A program made the position numbers and the translations under genes. The notes beneath the pieces were generated by a model. The model was given only the letters and a program-made list of their open reading frames with translations, was not told the origin of the DNA and ran no database searches. 64,000 nt of DNA, taken from the NCBI GenBank assembly GCA_965221765.1, contig OZ244911.1, forward strand, positions 1,054,001 through 1,118,000, given 5' to 3'. This document shows, one piece after another, positions 10,020 to 20,545 of the stretch. How positions within the stretch are numbered: position 1 is the stretch's first letter; each line of letters begins with the position of its first letter. This DNA is from Bin25 sp965221765 (GTDB taxonomy: Bacteria; Bacteroidota; Bacteroidia; Flavobacteriales; Flavobacteriaceae).

Positions 10020-10603
10020 AGGGAATTATTGTCGATAATAGCCCCACATCAGTCGTGATGGATTGTAATGGCATAGGGTATGAATTACAAACTTCACTTT
10101 ATACTTCGTCGCAAATTAAAATTAACAAACATCAACCATGTCTTCTACATACCTATTTTCAGGTTAGGGAAGATTCGCAGACATTATTTGGATTTTTATC
10201 CAAATTTGAAAAAGAAATCTTCAAATTATTGATAAGCGTTTCTGGTATTAGTGGATATTCAGCTCGTAATATTCTATCTTCTCTAACGCCTGGGGAGGTT
10301 CATCAAGCCATCATCAATCAAGATGTACATACCATAAAATCATGTAAAGGCATCGGATTAAAAACTGCTCAACGACTCTGTATCGAACTCAAAGACAAAA
10401 TGATGCGATTATCATCGATAGATCAATCATCAATTTCGACTGTTGGGAATCATAAAGAGGAAGTAATTCGGGCTCTCGAAGTATTGGGATATTCCAAAAG
10501 AATTTCAGAACAAATCGTTGTCCAAATGATATCAAAAGAATCGTCAGATTCCGATGTGTCTTCTCTTTTAAAAAAAGCACTGCACCAACTACAGGCCCGT
10601 TGA
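10004..10603 (+). CDS. ruvA: Holliday junction branch migration protein RuvA
   Basis: A 199-residue protein that binds Holliday junctions and loads the RuvB motor during recombinational repair. It has an N-terminal OB-like domain (MYSFLKGII..., with DCNGIGYEL), the middle double helix-hairpin-helix (VSGISGYSARNILSSL near 75-90; CKGIGLKTAQRLCIELK near 110-130) and a small C-terminal domain that contacts RuvB. An in-frame ATG at 9983 would add seven residues; the start at 10004 fits the family's MY.xLxG beginning. It overlaps the end of maeB by 16 nt and ends 6 nt before sprA, so the three genes probably form one transcript, a linkage found across Bacteroidota. Confidence 0.93.
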   Translation: MYSFLKGIIVDNSPTSVVMDCNGIGYELQTSLYTSSQIKINKHQPCLLHTYFQVREDSQTLFGFLSKFEKEIFKLLISVSGISGYSARNILSSLTPGEVHQAIINQDVHTIKSCKGIGLKTAQRLCIELKDKMMRLSSIDQSSISTVGNHKEEVIRALEVLGYSKRISEQIVVQMISKESSDSDVSSLLKKALHQLQAR

Positions 10604-10609
10604 TGAAAC

Positions 10610-13600
10610 ATGTATTTTACGGTTAAACAACCTATAACTTTTTTATTTCTTATACTTTTTACACATCTTGGTTGCCAATTAATAGGACAACAAAAGCCCC
10701 TTGGGTGGCCTAAAAAGAATGATTTTTTTCAATGGACCAATACCGTTGAAAAAATCAGTCCACAATCGATAATAGAACTCTCATTAATTGAAAAGAGCAA
10801 TCATGGTTTATGGACTCATCAATTAAATCAGCAATTTCAAAAACAAGATCGTCAAGGATTCATAGAAAATATTATTGGCGATCAAGAAATCGAGTTTCAA
10901 ATCAATGGCTCCGTTGGTGGAGGTTTTGAAGCTATTTACCAACAGATTGATCGGCCACAAAGCAATCAAGCCGCTAGGAATAATCTCGACATCGGATTCG
11001 ATCAATTCATCAATCTGAGCCTCAATGGCCGTATAGGAAAAAATATTGATCTCATCACCAATTATGATTCACAATCGACCTTTAGGTTCCAAAATGATTT
11101 TAAAATTCGATATCGAGGTTCTGATTTGAGTTTTATCAATCCTATGCAAACATTAAACAACCCCAATTTTATTCCATTTGTACCGAGTCAAGAAACTCAG
11201 CGAGATATCTATGGCGCTTTGAATTCCATTGAAGAAGAACTTTTTGGAAATAATCCATACAAAGACAATATCATACAAAACATAGAATTGGGACGTCTAA
11301 ACATGCCCATTAAAAGCCACTTAATCGATGGGGTTGAAAATCTTTTTGGTTTACGCACTGATTTAAAATTTGGGAATACTCATCTAACAACTGTTATTTC
11401 TCGTCAACAATCAGAAAGTCAAACCATAAAATCCCAAACCGATGGTCGTATCCAAACCATAGAGCTGTCAGCCTATGATTATCAAAGCAACCAGCATTAT
11501 TTTTTGGCTCATTTTTTTAGAGACCATTATCAAGAATGGCTTTCAAGCTATCCATATGTTCTTTCATCAATCCAGATCAATAGAATTGAAGTTTGGGTAA
11601 CCAATCAGCAATATGATACCCAAGACATCCGAAGTATTGTTGCCATTTCGGATTTGGGAGAATCTTCTCCTAAAAAAACCGCATTAGATGCTCATGCCTC
11701 TAACTTCTTTAATACTTCAAATGCCAATAGTCCAGTAGCGAATCAGAACAATATATTGGATGTCACTGGTGAATCGACCAATTCTATACTCAATAATAAC
11801 ATATATAATGTATCAACCCTTCAACAAGGTTTTGGCCGTTTAGAATCTTTTGTTCAAGAAGGAATCGACTATGAATTAGTTCAAAACGCTGTCCTTTTGC
11901 CTCCTGATCAATATACTTTAAATACCCAATTAGGTTATCTATCATTAGATTTCCCGCTACAGGAAGATCAAGTATTGGCCGTCGCTTTTCAATATAGTTA
12001 TAAAGGTGATATTTATCAAGTTGGAGAATTTTCAGATTCAAATAATGATTTAAATGACCAAAAAGAATCCCCATTATTGATTGTCAAGCTATTAAAAAAT
12101 ACGTTGGGGCAATCCGACCTACCATTATGGGATTTGATGATGAAAAATATTTATTCTACTGGTTCTTTTGGGATTGACCAAAATGGATTTGGCTTGAATA
12201 TATATTATAATAATCCAAAAGAAGGGACCTATCTAGTGCCTGATGATATGACTATTTGGCCTCTAGATGTAGAAAATAGATCGCTATTGAACCTATTCAA
12301 GCTAGATCAATTAAATAGTTATCAAGATCGGGTTGAATTCGGTGATGGATTTTTTGATTTTATTCCCGGACTAACCATTGACCCTGCAAGGGGAAACATT
12401 ATTTTCCCCATGGTAGAACCTTTTGGGAAATATCTTTTTGATGTGTTATCATCAAACTCTTCATCTGAAAACTATGATGAGTTGAATACCTATAATCCTA
12501 ATCAAAAAAAGTATGTCTTTCATCAGTTATATAAACAAACCCGAGACCTCGTCCAACAGGATGGGGATCAAAATAATTTTTTATTTCAAATACAATTAAA
12601 ATCACAATATAACGGTGGAATTTCATTGGGGGTAGTCAATATTTCACGTGGATCGGTTCGTGTTCGGTATTCTGGAAGGGTATTGCAAGAAGGCGTCGAC
12701 TATATGATAAACTATCAAACTGGAATTATAAGAATTATCAATCCTACAATTCTTTCTAGTGGTTTACCAGTGGATATTTCGGTAGAAAACAATACGTTAT
12801 TCAATAAACAAGCCAAACGGTTTTTGGGATTTCGAGTGGATCATCGTATCAATAACCAATTACAAATCAATGGAACCTATTTAAATCTGAGTGAAAAACC
12901 ATTGACTCAAAAATCTATTTATGGACAAGAACCTGTCAATAATCATATTTTTGGATTTGGATTTCACTATCAACAAAAACTCCCTTTTATAGACCGGTGG
13001 GTAAATAATCTACCGGGATCACATCATGAGAACTCCCCCCCTTCGTTTATTACCTTCAATGCAGAAGTCGCCAAATTAGAGCTCAAAACACCCAAAGATA
13101 CAAACTTTGGTGGACAAGCCGTGACATATATCGATGATTTTGAAACCTCGGGAGTAAAAACAAGCTTAAAATCGCCATCGGATTGGATTCTAGCCTCGGT
13201 CCCCGGTCAAGGCGTTATGGGTTCCAACCAAGATGGATTAGAAAGCGGTTTTGGACGTAGTAAAATGGCATGGTATACCATTGACCCCATATTCTATAAT
13301 CAAACCATGGATGGCATCGATCCTCAAGAATTATCTTCCAATACCATCAGACAAATATTCATCGAAGAATTATTTCCTCAAAGAGATCTTGTCAAAGGAA
13401 CTTCTAGTATTCAAACTACTTTGGATTTGGCGTATTATCCACAAGAAAGAGGACCGTACAATAATGCCCTTGAGGTACAGTTTCAACAATCCAAAAAAAT
13501 GAATTGGGCCGGGGTTATGCGAGAAATTAGTAACCCAAATTTTTCATTATCCAATGTTCAATATTTAGAATTTTGGCTTTTAGATACATTCAGTTCTCAA

Positions 13601-16600
13601 GTGAGTCCATCCGCCTATTTGGGGGATTTGATTTTCCATTTGGGAAATATTTCAGAAGATATTCTCAAAGACAATAAAAAACAATATGAAAATGGATTGG
13701 ACCCTAATGATCAGGATGGAAGCGCGAATATCTCGACTGCTTGGGGAAAAGTTCCTCGACACAAAGCCTTATTTTATAGTTTTAATGAATCGGATCAATC
13801 ATTAAAATACCAAGATTTGGGACTTGATGGGTTATCGAATGCTGATGAAGCCTTGATTTATTCTAATGGAAACGCCACGGACCCTGCGGGAGATGATTAT
13901 CAGTTTTATTTAAAGGCTCAGGGAAACCTATTAGAGCGATATAAAAATTTCAACGGAACCCAAAATAATTCTTTTTCGAGCATTACCCAGACCAATCGCT
14001 CAGCTACTCGGTTACCCGATGTAGAAGATATTGATCGAGACCAAAACATGAATACATCGGAACAGTATTTTGAATATCGAATCCCAATTAGTAAAAACAT
14101 GGATCCAACAAACCATCCCTATGTTGTTCAAGTACGAAATAGCAGCGGTAATTCTTCTGATAATAGAAATCAATTTGATGCCAGATGGCTCCTCTTTCGA
14201 ATTCCTATTGATCCAAATTTTGGACAAACTCCTCAAAACAATCCATTAATTCAATCCATTGGAGGAATAAAAACTTTTCAATCGCTCCGATTTATGAGAA
14301 TGTTGTTAAGAGGGTTTGAAAATCAAACAGTTTTTCGGTTTGGAACATTGGATTTGGTCATGGGAAATTGGAGAACCGCTAACCACAGATTGAATGAAAC
14401 AGTGGCAAATCCCACAGCTAAAGTTGAAGTAGGACTCGTTAATTTCATTGAGCATGAAAACAGACGACCTATCAATTATCAAGTTCCCACAAGTATTCGA
14501 AGAGAAGAATTTATCCATGGAAATGATTTTATCAGATCCAATGAACAATCCCTAGCCCTCAAGGTATTGGATTTAGGACCTAATGAATCCAAAGGCGTTT
14601 TTAATTCCTTTGATTTGGATTTAACCGGCTACAAAATACTCAAAATGGATATTCATGCCGAATCGCTGAGAAACAAACTTTCTTTATCTGGAGATGGTTC
14701 CCCCTATGATGTGGATAATAGTTTGGTGGTCTTTATTCGCTTGGGGAATGATCAGCATGAAAATTATTACCAAATTGAGATGCCTATTCGCCCCACCCCA
14801 ATTAAAGATGGCTCATCTAGAAAGTATACTGCTCAAGAAATTTGGATGCCAGAAAGTAATCAATTAGATGTTTCGATTGATTTTCTCATGCAATTGAAAG
14901 CTAAAATCTTTCCCACGCTTTCAAGAGCTTCCCCAATTTATTTGGATTCAGACTTGAAGATTATCGATCCAAAGCAAACCTTCAAAAATTTACCAGGAAT
15001 AAAAAAATATCGATATTCCATTAGAGGATTTCCAGCCTTGAATCAAATCACGTCCATTGTATTGGGGGTTAAAAATGCCAATCAAGAATTAGGTCAAAAT
15101 CTCTCGGGAGAAATATGGTTCAATGAATTGAGACTCGAGGGAATCAATCAACGGGGTGGTAGAGCAATTGGTGGACATATCGAATTAAATCTGTCGGACT
15201 TTGCAAATATTATCACTTCAATAAAAGATAATACCTCTGGATTTGGATCATTAAGTCGATCCCCTAGTCAAACCACTAATCAAAGCACATTAGAATATAA
15301 TATTTCAGGAAATATTAACTTAGAGTATCTATTGCCTAAAAAATGGAGGTTACAAATTCCACTAACTTTTGTCAAACAAAAATTGACGAATACCCCTGAT
15401 TATGATCCAATCTTTCGAGATTTGTTACTAGAAGATCGCCTTGATCACCCCACAAGCGGGGACAAAAGAACCTATTTGTTAAAACAATTTCAAGAAGCCA
15501 CTAGTACTCAATCGTTGAGTCTCATTGGAATGAAAAAATCTGATACAACAATAACCCCTCCCAAATTATATAGCTTAGAAAATTTTAGTATATCGGCTTC
15601 TTATAACGCTTATGATTTTCGAAGTCTCCAATTAGAATACCAAGATCAAGAAGATGCATACTTTTCTCTAGCCTATCGGTATGATATACAACAAAAGTCA
15701 CTTTCACTTGTTAAAACTAATGTTTCTAATGAAGCCATTGATGATTCATTGATTCAACTCAATTTGTTTCCATCCAATATATTTTTCAATATGAATATTG
15801 ATCGATCGCTATCAACCCAACGTTATCGAGATTTATCTGTTTTAAGTCTAGATTCATCCCAAAGTGGTTTATTTCCTGAATTAGTAAATGCCGATTATCA
15901 ATTGAATTATCAATACGGGTTTGATTATTCTATTTTCAAGGCACTGACTTTGAATTTTACAGCCAATACAAGTACCATATTAATGGATCAGACAAAGAAT
16001 AATAAATTAAAAATTCTAGATCAGTTTTTTAAATTTGGTCAACCTGACCAACATTATCATACCATCGATGTCAATTACCAGATTCCATTTAATCGATTTT
16101 CTTGGTTGAACTTTATTGAATCCAATCTAAATTACTCAGGAAATTATAGTTGGAAAAGAGGTTCGAGTATTTTAAACACTCCTGAAACAAAAACGATCCA
16201 AGCATCTGAAGCCATCAATGTGATACAAAACAATAACACCAAATCGCTCACTACAAGAATAAATTTCAATCGATTAATGACCTCATTAGGATTTGAACAA
16301 TCTAATTCAAATCGATATCGTATAGGATTGCAAGGGATTATATCAAAAGTTTTAAGTTTTGAGGAATTACAATTTCAATATCGTGAAGAAAATGGAATCT
16401 ATTTACCAGGGTATCTTCCCAAGACAGGATTTGTTGGGATTTCTAAACCGGGATTATTTTGGTTTAGTATGGGAGGACAATCCGATATTCGATTTGAAGC
16501 CGCTAAAAAAGGATGGTTGACAGAACTTCCCCAAATTTCTCTCAATTTTGAACAACATCATCGATCAACCTTTGATGTTTCAACAGATTTTAATCCCTCC

Positions 16601-17650
16601 CCCAATATTCTGATTCAATTATCGGCTTCAAGAAGCTATTCTTCCAAAATTGTAGAAGATTACCGTGTTCAACAGAATCAATACCAATCATCTTTTTCAA
16701 ATCGCATGGGAAGTTTTGATATTTCTGGGATATTTTTAAAATCGATTTTTCGAAATTTAACAGCCCAAGCGGATTCTCAAGTAGAAAAATTTAAAGAATC
16801 TAAACTATCCATTGCACAAGGATTGGTAGCATACTATGATTTAGACCCAACCATTGGTGATAATGGGTATCCTAGAGGATATCATGAAAACCATCAAGAT
16901 CTGTTACTCTATGGATTTATGGAAGAATTTGGCCGATTCGATACAAAACATTTGGGATATGATTTTATTGCAAAAATCCCTTTACCAAATTGGACGATTC
17001 AAATCGATTTGGTCAAAGGCAACCCAACCGATGATAGAACCATAAGACGAGTTTATATAACCAACAGTTATAGGGGGAGTTATACCATCAATCATTTTCA
17101 AACCAATATTGAGTTTGATAAGTCTAATCCTTTTGAACTAGACAACAAAGGATATTATAAACCTCAGTGGATTGTATCCAATGCTAATGTTGTCGAGCAA
17201 TTTAATCCATTGATAGGGATTGATATGGAAGTGAATAATGTTGCCAATTTCAATTTTTCTATCAATCGAGATCGCGCGACATCTCTTAGCTTACGCAATC
17301 AGTTGATAACCCAATCGGCTAGCTATGAATATAGCTTTCAAACGGATTTCCAATTGTTGAGCCGAACTAACAATCTAAATAATCTCAATCCAAAAAAACT
17401 AGACGCCCAAATCAATTTTAGTTATCGGAATCATATAAAAATTCTCAGAAATCTATCAAATGATACCAATCAAATTACCAATGGTCAAAAAACTTTCAAT
17501 CTTCAATTATCAGCTCAATATCGGTTTTCAAATCGGTTAGTTGGTCGATTGTTCTATAATCATGATTTCACCGAACAAAAAGTATCATTTGGATTTGATC
17601 AAAATATCATTCGTTCGGGATTTTCACTACGGTATGATTTTAATCCATAG
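10610..17650 (+). CDS. sprA: SprA (Sov), giant outer-membrane translocon protein of type IX secretion
   Basis: A 2346-residue protein that forms the outer-membrane conduit through which type IX secretion substrates leave the cell. It is needed for gliding and secretion in this phylum. A signal peptide covers about residues 1-25 (hydrophobic FLFLILF, then GCQLIGQ). The rest is a long alternation of Tyr/Asn-rich beta strands, as expected for the very large 36-stranded barrel, and it ends with an aromatic strand (GFSLRYDFNP). Length is typical (about 2300-2400). Its position straight after ruvA is the conserved one. A run of seven C at about 13035 is in frame. The gldKLMN machinery is 14 kb downstream in this window. 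Confidence 0.93.
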   Translation: MYFTVKQPITFLFLILFTHLGCQLIGQQKPLGWPKKNDFFQWTNTVEKISPQSIIELSLIEKSNHGLWTHQLNQQFQKQDRQGFIENIIGDQEIEFQINGSVGGGFEAIYQQIDRPQSNQAARNNLDIGFDQFINLSLNGRIGKNIDLITNYDSQSTFRFQNDFKIRYRGSDLSFINPMQTLNNPNFIPFVPSQETQRDIYGALNSIEEELFGNNPYKDNIIQNIELGRLNMPIKSHLIDGVENLFGLRTDLKFGNTHLTTVISRQQSESQTIKSQTDGRIQTIELSAYDYQSNQHYFLAHFFRDHYQEWLSSYPYVLSSIQINRIEVWVTNQQYDTQDIRSIVAISDLGESSPKKTALDAHASNFFNTSNANSPVANQNNILDVTGESTNSILNNNIYNVSTLQQGFGRLESFVQEGIDYELVQNAVLLPPDQYTLNTQLGYLSLDFPLQEDQVLAVAFQYSYKGDIYQVGEFSDSNNDLNDQKESPLLIVKLLKNTLGQSDLPLWDLMMKNIYSTGSFGIDQNGFGLNIYYNNPKEGTYLVPDDMTIWPLDVENRSLLNLFKLDQLNSYQDRVEFGDGFFDFIPGLTIDPARGNIIFPMVEPFGKYLFDVLSSNSSSENYDELNTYNPNQKKYVFHQLYKQTRDLVQQDGDQNNFLFQIQLKSQYNGGISLGVVNISRGSVRVRYSGRVLQEGVDYMINYQTGIIRIINPTILSSGLPVDISVENNTLFNKQAKRFLGFRVDHRINNQLQINGTYLNLSEKPLTQKSIYGQEPVNNHIFGFGFHYQQKLPFIDRWVNNLPGSHHENSPPSFITFNAEVAKLELKTPKDTNFGGQAVTYIDDFETSGVKTSLKSPSDWILASVPGQGVMGSNQDGLESGFGRSKMAWYTIDPIFYNQTMDGIDPQELSSNTIRQIFIEELFPQRDLVKGTSSIQTTLDLAYYPQERGPYNNALEVQFQQSKKMNWAGVMREISNPNFSLSNVQYLEFWLLDTFSSQVSPSAYLGDLIFHLGNISEDILKDNKKQYENGLDPNDQDGSANISTAWGKVPRHKALFYSFNESDQSLKYQDLGLDGLSNADEALIYSNGNATDPAGDDYQFYLKAQGNLLERYKNFNGTQNNSFSSITQTNRSATRLPDVEDIDRDQNMNTSEQYFEYRIPISKNMDPTNHPYVVQVRNSSGNSSDNRNQFDARWLLFRIPIDPNFGQTPQNNPLIQSIGGIKTFQSLRFMRMLLRGFENQTVFRFGTLDLVMGNWRTANHRLNETVANPTAKVEVGLVNFIEHENRRPINYQVPTSIRREEFIHGNDFIRSNEQSLALKVLDLGPNESKGVFNSFDLDLTGYKILKMDIHAESLRNKLSLSGDGSPYDVDNSLVVFIRLGNDQHENYYQIEMPIRPTPIKDGSSRKYTAQEIWMPESNQLDVSIDFLMQLKAKIFPTLSRASPIYLDSDLKIIDPKQTFKNLPGIKKYRYSIRGFPALNQITSIVLGVKNANQELGQNLSGEIWFNELRLEGINQRGGRAIGGHIELNLSDFANIITSIKDNTSGFGSLSRSPSQTTNQSTLEYNISGNINLEYLLPKKWRLQIPLTFVKQKLTNTPDYDPIFRDLLLEDRLDHPTSGDKRTYLLKQFQEATSTQSLSLIGMKKSDTTITPPKLYSLENFSISASYNAYDFRSLQLEYQDQEDAYFSLAYRYDIQQKSLSLVKTNVSNEAIDDSLIQLNLFPSNIFFNMNIDRSLSTQRYRDLSVLSLDSSQSGLFPELVNADYQLNYQYGFDYSIFKALTLNFTANTSTILMDQTKNNKLKILDQFFKFGQPDQHYHTIDVNYQIPFNRFSWLNFIESNLNYSGNYSWKRGSSILNTPETKTIQASEAINVIQNNNTKSLTTRINFNRLMTSLGFEQSNSNRYRIGLQGIISKVLSFEELQFQYREENGIYLPGYLPKTGFVGISKPGLFWFSMGGQSDIRFEAAKKGWLTELPQISLNFEQHHRSTFDVSTDFNPSPNILIQLSASRSYSSKIVEDYRVQQNQYQSSFSNRMGSFDISGIFLKSIFRNLTAQADSQVEKFKESKLSIAQGLVAYYDLDPTIGDNGYPRGYHENHQDLLLYGFMEEFGRFDTKHLGYDFIAKIPLPNWTIQIDLVKGNPTDDRTIRRVYITNSYRGSYTINHFQTNIEFDKSNPFELDNKGYYKPQWIVSNANVVEQFNPLIGIDMEVNNVANFNFSINRDRATSLSLRNQLITQSASYEYSFQTDFQLLSRTNNLNNLNPKKLDAQINFSYRNHIKILRNLSNDTNQITNGQKTFNLQLSAQYRFSNRLVGRLFYNHDFTEQKVSFGFDQNIIRSGFSLRYDFNP

Positions 17651-17736
17651 AACTTTTATTCTGATAGAAAGTAGAATGACACCACTTAATAATTTATAAT
17701 TATTTTGCCAAGCCAATAGGGATTCTAAAAAGTTCA

Positions 17737-18921
17737 ATGAGAACCAAAGTATTTTCTATCACTGATTTTATCAAATTAGAATCTAGTTCAGCCATCATAT
17801 TGTTGCTGATGGCCGTGTTTGCCTTAATCGCAGCTAATTCTGGATTATCTCATATTTATCATGGGTTTTTAGAAACCAATATTCGGATTGGGATTGGCTC
17901 ATTTGAAATTTCTAAAGCAGCGGTTTTATGGATTAATGATGGTTTAATGGCCATTTTTTTCTTTTTAGTTGGTTTGGAAATCAAACGTGAGGTACTCACC
18001 GGTGAACTTTCAAATTGGAAACAAGCTTCTTTACCAATTTTTGCAGCCATTGGAGGAATGGCTTTACCGGCATTGGTCTTTTTTTATTTCAATGCAGGTT
18101 CTCCAGAAACCTTAAAAGCATGGGCTGTTCCGATGGCCACTGATATTGCATTTGCATTGGGTATTTTATCACTTTTAGGAAAGCGTGTACCCATAGCCAT
18201 TAAGATTTTTTTACTAGCTATTGCCATCATAGATGATATCGGAGCTATTATAGTGATTGCTATTTTTTATACTTCAGAATTATCGGTTAATGCATTAACA
18301 CTGTCCATGTTGGGTTTTGCTTTAGCCGTTACGTTGAATCGAATAGGGGTCAAAATCATTGCTCCTTATTTGTTGGTGGGGGTTTTTATGTGGGCCTGTG
18401 TATTGAAATCGGGGGTTCATGCAACACTAGCTGGAGTTTTGATTGCCTTCACCATTCCTATTAATGAAGGAGATCAATCTTTTTTTAATCGGATTGAACA
18501 AGGATTGCATCCTTGGGTCGCATTTTTAGTACTGCCACTGTTTGCTTTTGCTAATGCAGGGGTTAATCTCTTAGGGATTACATGGACTTCGATATGGACG
18601 CCCTTGCCTCTTGGGATTATTGCTGGATTATTTATCGGCAAACAAATTGGCGTGGTAGGTCTGTCTTGGATTACGGTATCGATGGGCTTTGCAAAAAGGC
18701 CTAAAGGAATGGGTTGGATACACATATGGGGGGTTGCTTGTCTCACTGGTGTGGGATTTACCATGAGTCTGTTCATTGGATCATTAGTATTTGATTCAAT
18801 AGAAATGATGAATTATGTGAGATTAGGCGTATTAACGGGCTCTCTTATTTCTGGAATACTAGGGTATTTTATTCTCAGAACGATTTCATTAAAAAAAGTA
18901 ATAAGCAAAGTTGAAAATTAA
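17737..18921 (+). CDS. nhaA: Na+/H+ antiporter NhaA
   Basis: A 394-residue inner-membrane protein with about 12 hydrophobic helices that exchanges sodium for protons and controls salt and pH balance. The diagnostic ion-binding aspartates are in AIIDDIGAI (D166-D167). ATDIAFALG near 132-140 is the conserved helix IV region. LVGLEIKREVLTGEL near 70-85 and the end motif GVACLTGVGFTMSLFIG are also family signatures. It lies between sprA and gcvH, a slot that holds other small genes in related genomes, so it may have been inserted here. gcvH starts 14 nt after its end, suggesting co-transcription. Confidence 0.95.
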   Translation: MRTKVFSITDFIKLESSSAIILLLMAVFALIAANSGLSHIYHGFLETNIRIGIGSFEISKAAVLWINDGLMAIFFFLVGLEIKREVLTGELSNWKQASLPIFAAIGGMALPALVFFYFNAGSPETLKAWAVPMATDIAFALGILSLLGKRVPIAIKIFLLAIAIIDDIGAIIVIAIFYTSELSVNALTLSMLGFALAVTLNRIGVKIIAPYLLVGVFMWACVLKSGVHATLAGVLIAFTIPINEGDQSFFNRIEQGLHPWVAFLVLPLFAFANAGVNLLGITWTSIWTPLPLGIIAGLFIGKQIGVVGLSWITVSMGFAKRPKGMGWIHIWGVACLTGVGFTMSLFIGSLVFDSIEMMNYVRLGVLTGSLISGILGYFILRTISLKKVISKVEN

Positions 18922-18935
18922 AAATTGAGTTTAAA

Positions 18936-19319
18936 ATGAGTATACCTTCAGATATATTATATACCAAGGACCATGAGTGGGTAAAAATTGATGGATATTA
19001 TGCGACCATTGGCATTACTGACTTTGCTCAGAGTTCACTAGGAGATGTAGTATATGTCGATATTGAAAAACTAGACGAATCGTTGCAAGCCGGAGAAATA
19101 TTTGGAGTGGTAGAAGCCGTTAAAACCGTTGCAGATCTATACATGCCTTTAGCTGGAAAAGTCATCGAAATCAATTCTGCTTTAGAAGAATCGCCTCAGC
19201 TGGTCAATAGTGACCCCTATGGAGAGGGATGGATTATTCGTATAAAATTAAATGACAACAAGATTTCTCGAGATTTAATGGATGCTACTGCCTACTCAGA
19301 TTTAGTTGATATCGAGTGA
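18936..19319 (+). CDS. gcvH: Glycine cleavage system H protein
   Basis: A 127-residue lipoylated carrier that shuttles the aminomethyl group between the P, T and L proteins of glycine cleavage. It has the typical N-terminal YTKDHEWVKI, GITDFAQ..LGD, and the lipoylation segment GVVEAVKTV with the acceptor Lys at residue 63. Length is standard. The other gcv genes are not in the window; gcvH near sprA is a usual placement in Bacteroidota. It follows nhaA by 14 nt. Confidence 0.95.
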   Translation: MSIPSDILYTKDHEWVKIDGYYATIGITDFAQSSLGDVVYVDIEKLDESLQAGEIFGVVEAVKTVADLYMPLAGKVIEINSALEESPQLVNSDPYGEGWIIRIKLNDNKISRDLMDATAYSDLVDIE

Positions 19320-19510
19320 ATAATCTTGAAGATAATCCATATGTGATAATAGTTTGTAAATTATTTTTAATCCTAATGATTGAATCAAGGGCCTCTACTG
19401 ATGGACTATGGGTTGAATAAAATAGTTAAGTTTACAACAATTAAAAAAAAATCAAAAGAAAATTGATAGATTTTTTTAACTTTATGCCCTATTAATTACG
19501 GTACTGGTTT

Positions 19511-20221
19511 ATGAATTTGAAAAAAAATCCCAAATACGATTTAAATAAGTATAGCGGTCTGTATTTTGCATTGGGACTGACCCTTGTTTTATTTTTAACA
19601 TGGAGAGCCATCGAGTGGAAAAATTATGATAAGTCAGAATTTGATTATTTGGCACTCAATGTCGATGAAGATGATGACGAAGAAGTCCCGATAACAGAAC
19701 AGCTCAAACCGCCGCCACCGCCGCCGCCACCACCACCTGCGCCAGAGGTCATTGAGATTGTAGAAGATGAAGAAGAGGTAGAAGAAACCATTATCGAATC
19801 AACTGAAACCGATGAGGAAGAGATTATAGAAGTAGAAGATATTGAGATTATCGAAGAAGTCGTTGAAGAAACAGTGATTTTTGCTGTCGTTGAAGATGTC
19901 CCTGTTTATCCGGGTTGTGAAAAAAAACCTAAAAATGAGCATAGATCTTGTTTTGAACAAGGAATACAAAACCATATTCGAAGGACCTTTAGATATCCTG
20001 AAATTGCTCAAGAAATGGGGATTCAAGGTCGAGTGAACGTACAGTTTACTGTGATGACCGATGGTTCTATCGGCAATATTTTGGTTCGAGGACCAGATAA
20101 AAACCTTGAACGAGAAGCACAACGTATCATGCAATCTCTTCCCAAAATGACTCCTGGAAAACAAAGAGGAAGGCCAGTGAAGGTCCCCTTTAGCATTCCT
20201 GTGAACTTTAGGTTACAGTAA
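19511..20221 (+). CDS. Energy transducer TonB-like protein
   Basis: A 236-residue protein with one membrane helix (about 16-32), a run of ten prolines after QLK (about 66-77), then a long Glu/Asp/Ile/Val-rich spacer (80-130) and a C-terminal TonB domain (about 150-236). The domain's core is IQGRVNVQFTVMTDGSIGNILVRG. The family passes proton-motive force from ExbB/ExbD to outer-membrane transporters. The strongly acidic spacer replaces the Lys/Pro-rich one of classic TonB and is common in Bacteroidota paralogues. The VYPGC motif before the domain is also typical. Its position between gcvH and ctaB is conserved. A terminator-like hairpin follows. Confidence 0.88.
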   Translation: MNLKKNPKYDLNKYSGLYFALGLTLVLFLTWRAIEWKNYDKSEFDYLALNVDEDDDEEVPITEQLKPPPPPPPPPPAPEVIEIVEDEEEVEETIIESTETDEEEIIEVEDIEIIEEVVEETVIFAVVEDVPVYPGCEKKPKNEHRSCFEQGIQNHIRRTFRYPEIAQEMGIQGRVNVQFTVMTDGSIGNILVRGPDKNLEREAQRIMQSLPKMTPGKQRGRPVKVPFSIPVNFRLQ

Positions 20222-20260
20222 TATATAGATAAATTTTTGTTTTTTCATTTAGTTTTTTTT

Positions 20261-20290
20261 CACCGGTTAATTTATTTAATCGGTGTTTTT
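20261..20290 (+). terminator. Rho-independent terminator after the TonB-like gene
   Basis: CACCGGTTAA at 20261 pairs with TTTAATCGGTG ending at 20285 (about 10 bp with one G-T pair), followed by TTTTTG. It lies 40 nt after the stop codon. Confidence 0.7.
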
Positions 20291-20545
20291 GTTTGTGCTG
20301 AAAAAACCAAAGGCATTAGACTCAACATATTGACTTTTGTAGAACTTTACCAGCAAAGGGTCGACATGATAATCGAAAAAGCAATTATTGTGTTATAAAT
20401 CATAGCAAAAGGCTTTGGAACCATTGGCTATGGAACACTTAAAATCTAAAAAAAGACATCGTTGATGTCGAATGAAAAAGAACGATTGGATTGCTAGTTA
20501 AAGTATTTTTGTCTGAAGGTTTCTTATGACCTCAAGCAATCTCTA
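20291..20545. other. Intergenic stretch with no recognised gene
   Basis: About 255 nt between the terminator and ctaB. Short protein-like text is seen around 20365-20450 on the plus strand (MIIEKAIIVL, then AKGFGTIGYGTLK after a stop), perhaps a gene scrap, but nothing I can name. No clear TAnnTTTG promoter for ctaB was found. Confidence 0.3.

Noticed and set aside
13030..13042. Run of C in sprA as a slippage site
   Set aside because: Only seven C, well below the length at which slippage is frequent.
19711..19745. Repeated CCG/CCA triplets of the polyproline run in the TonB-like gene as a phase-variation tract
   Set aside because: Units of three bases change only the proline number, not the frame, and mixed codons would resist slippage.
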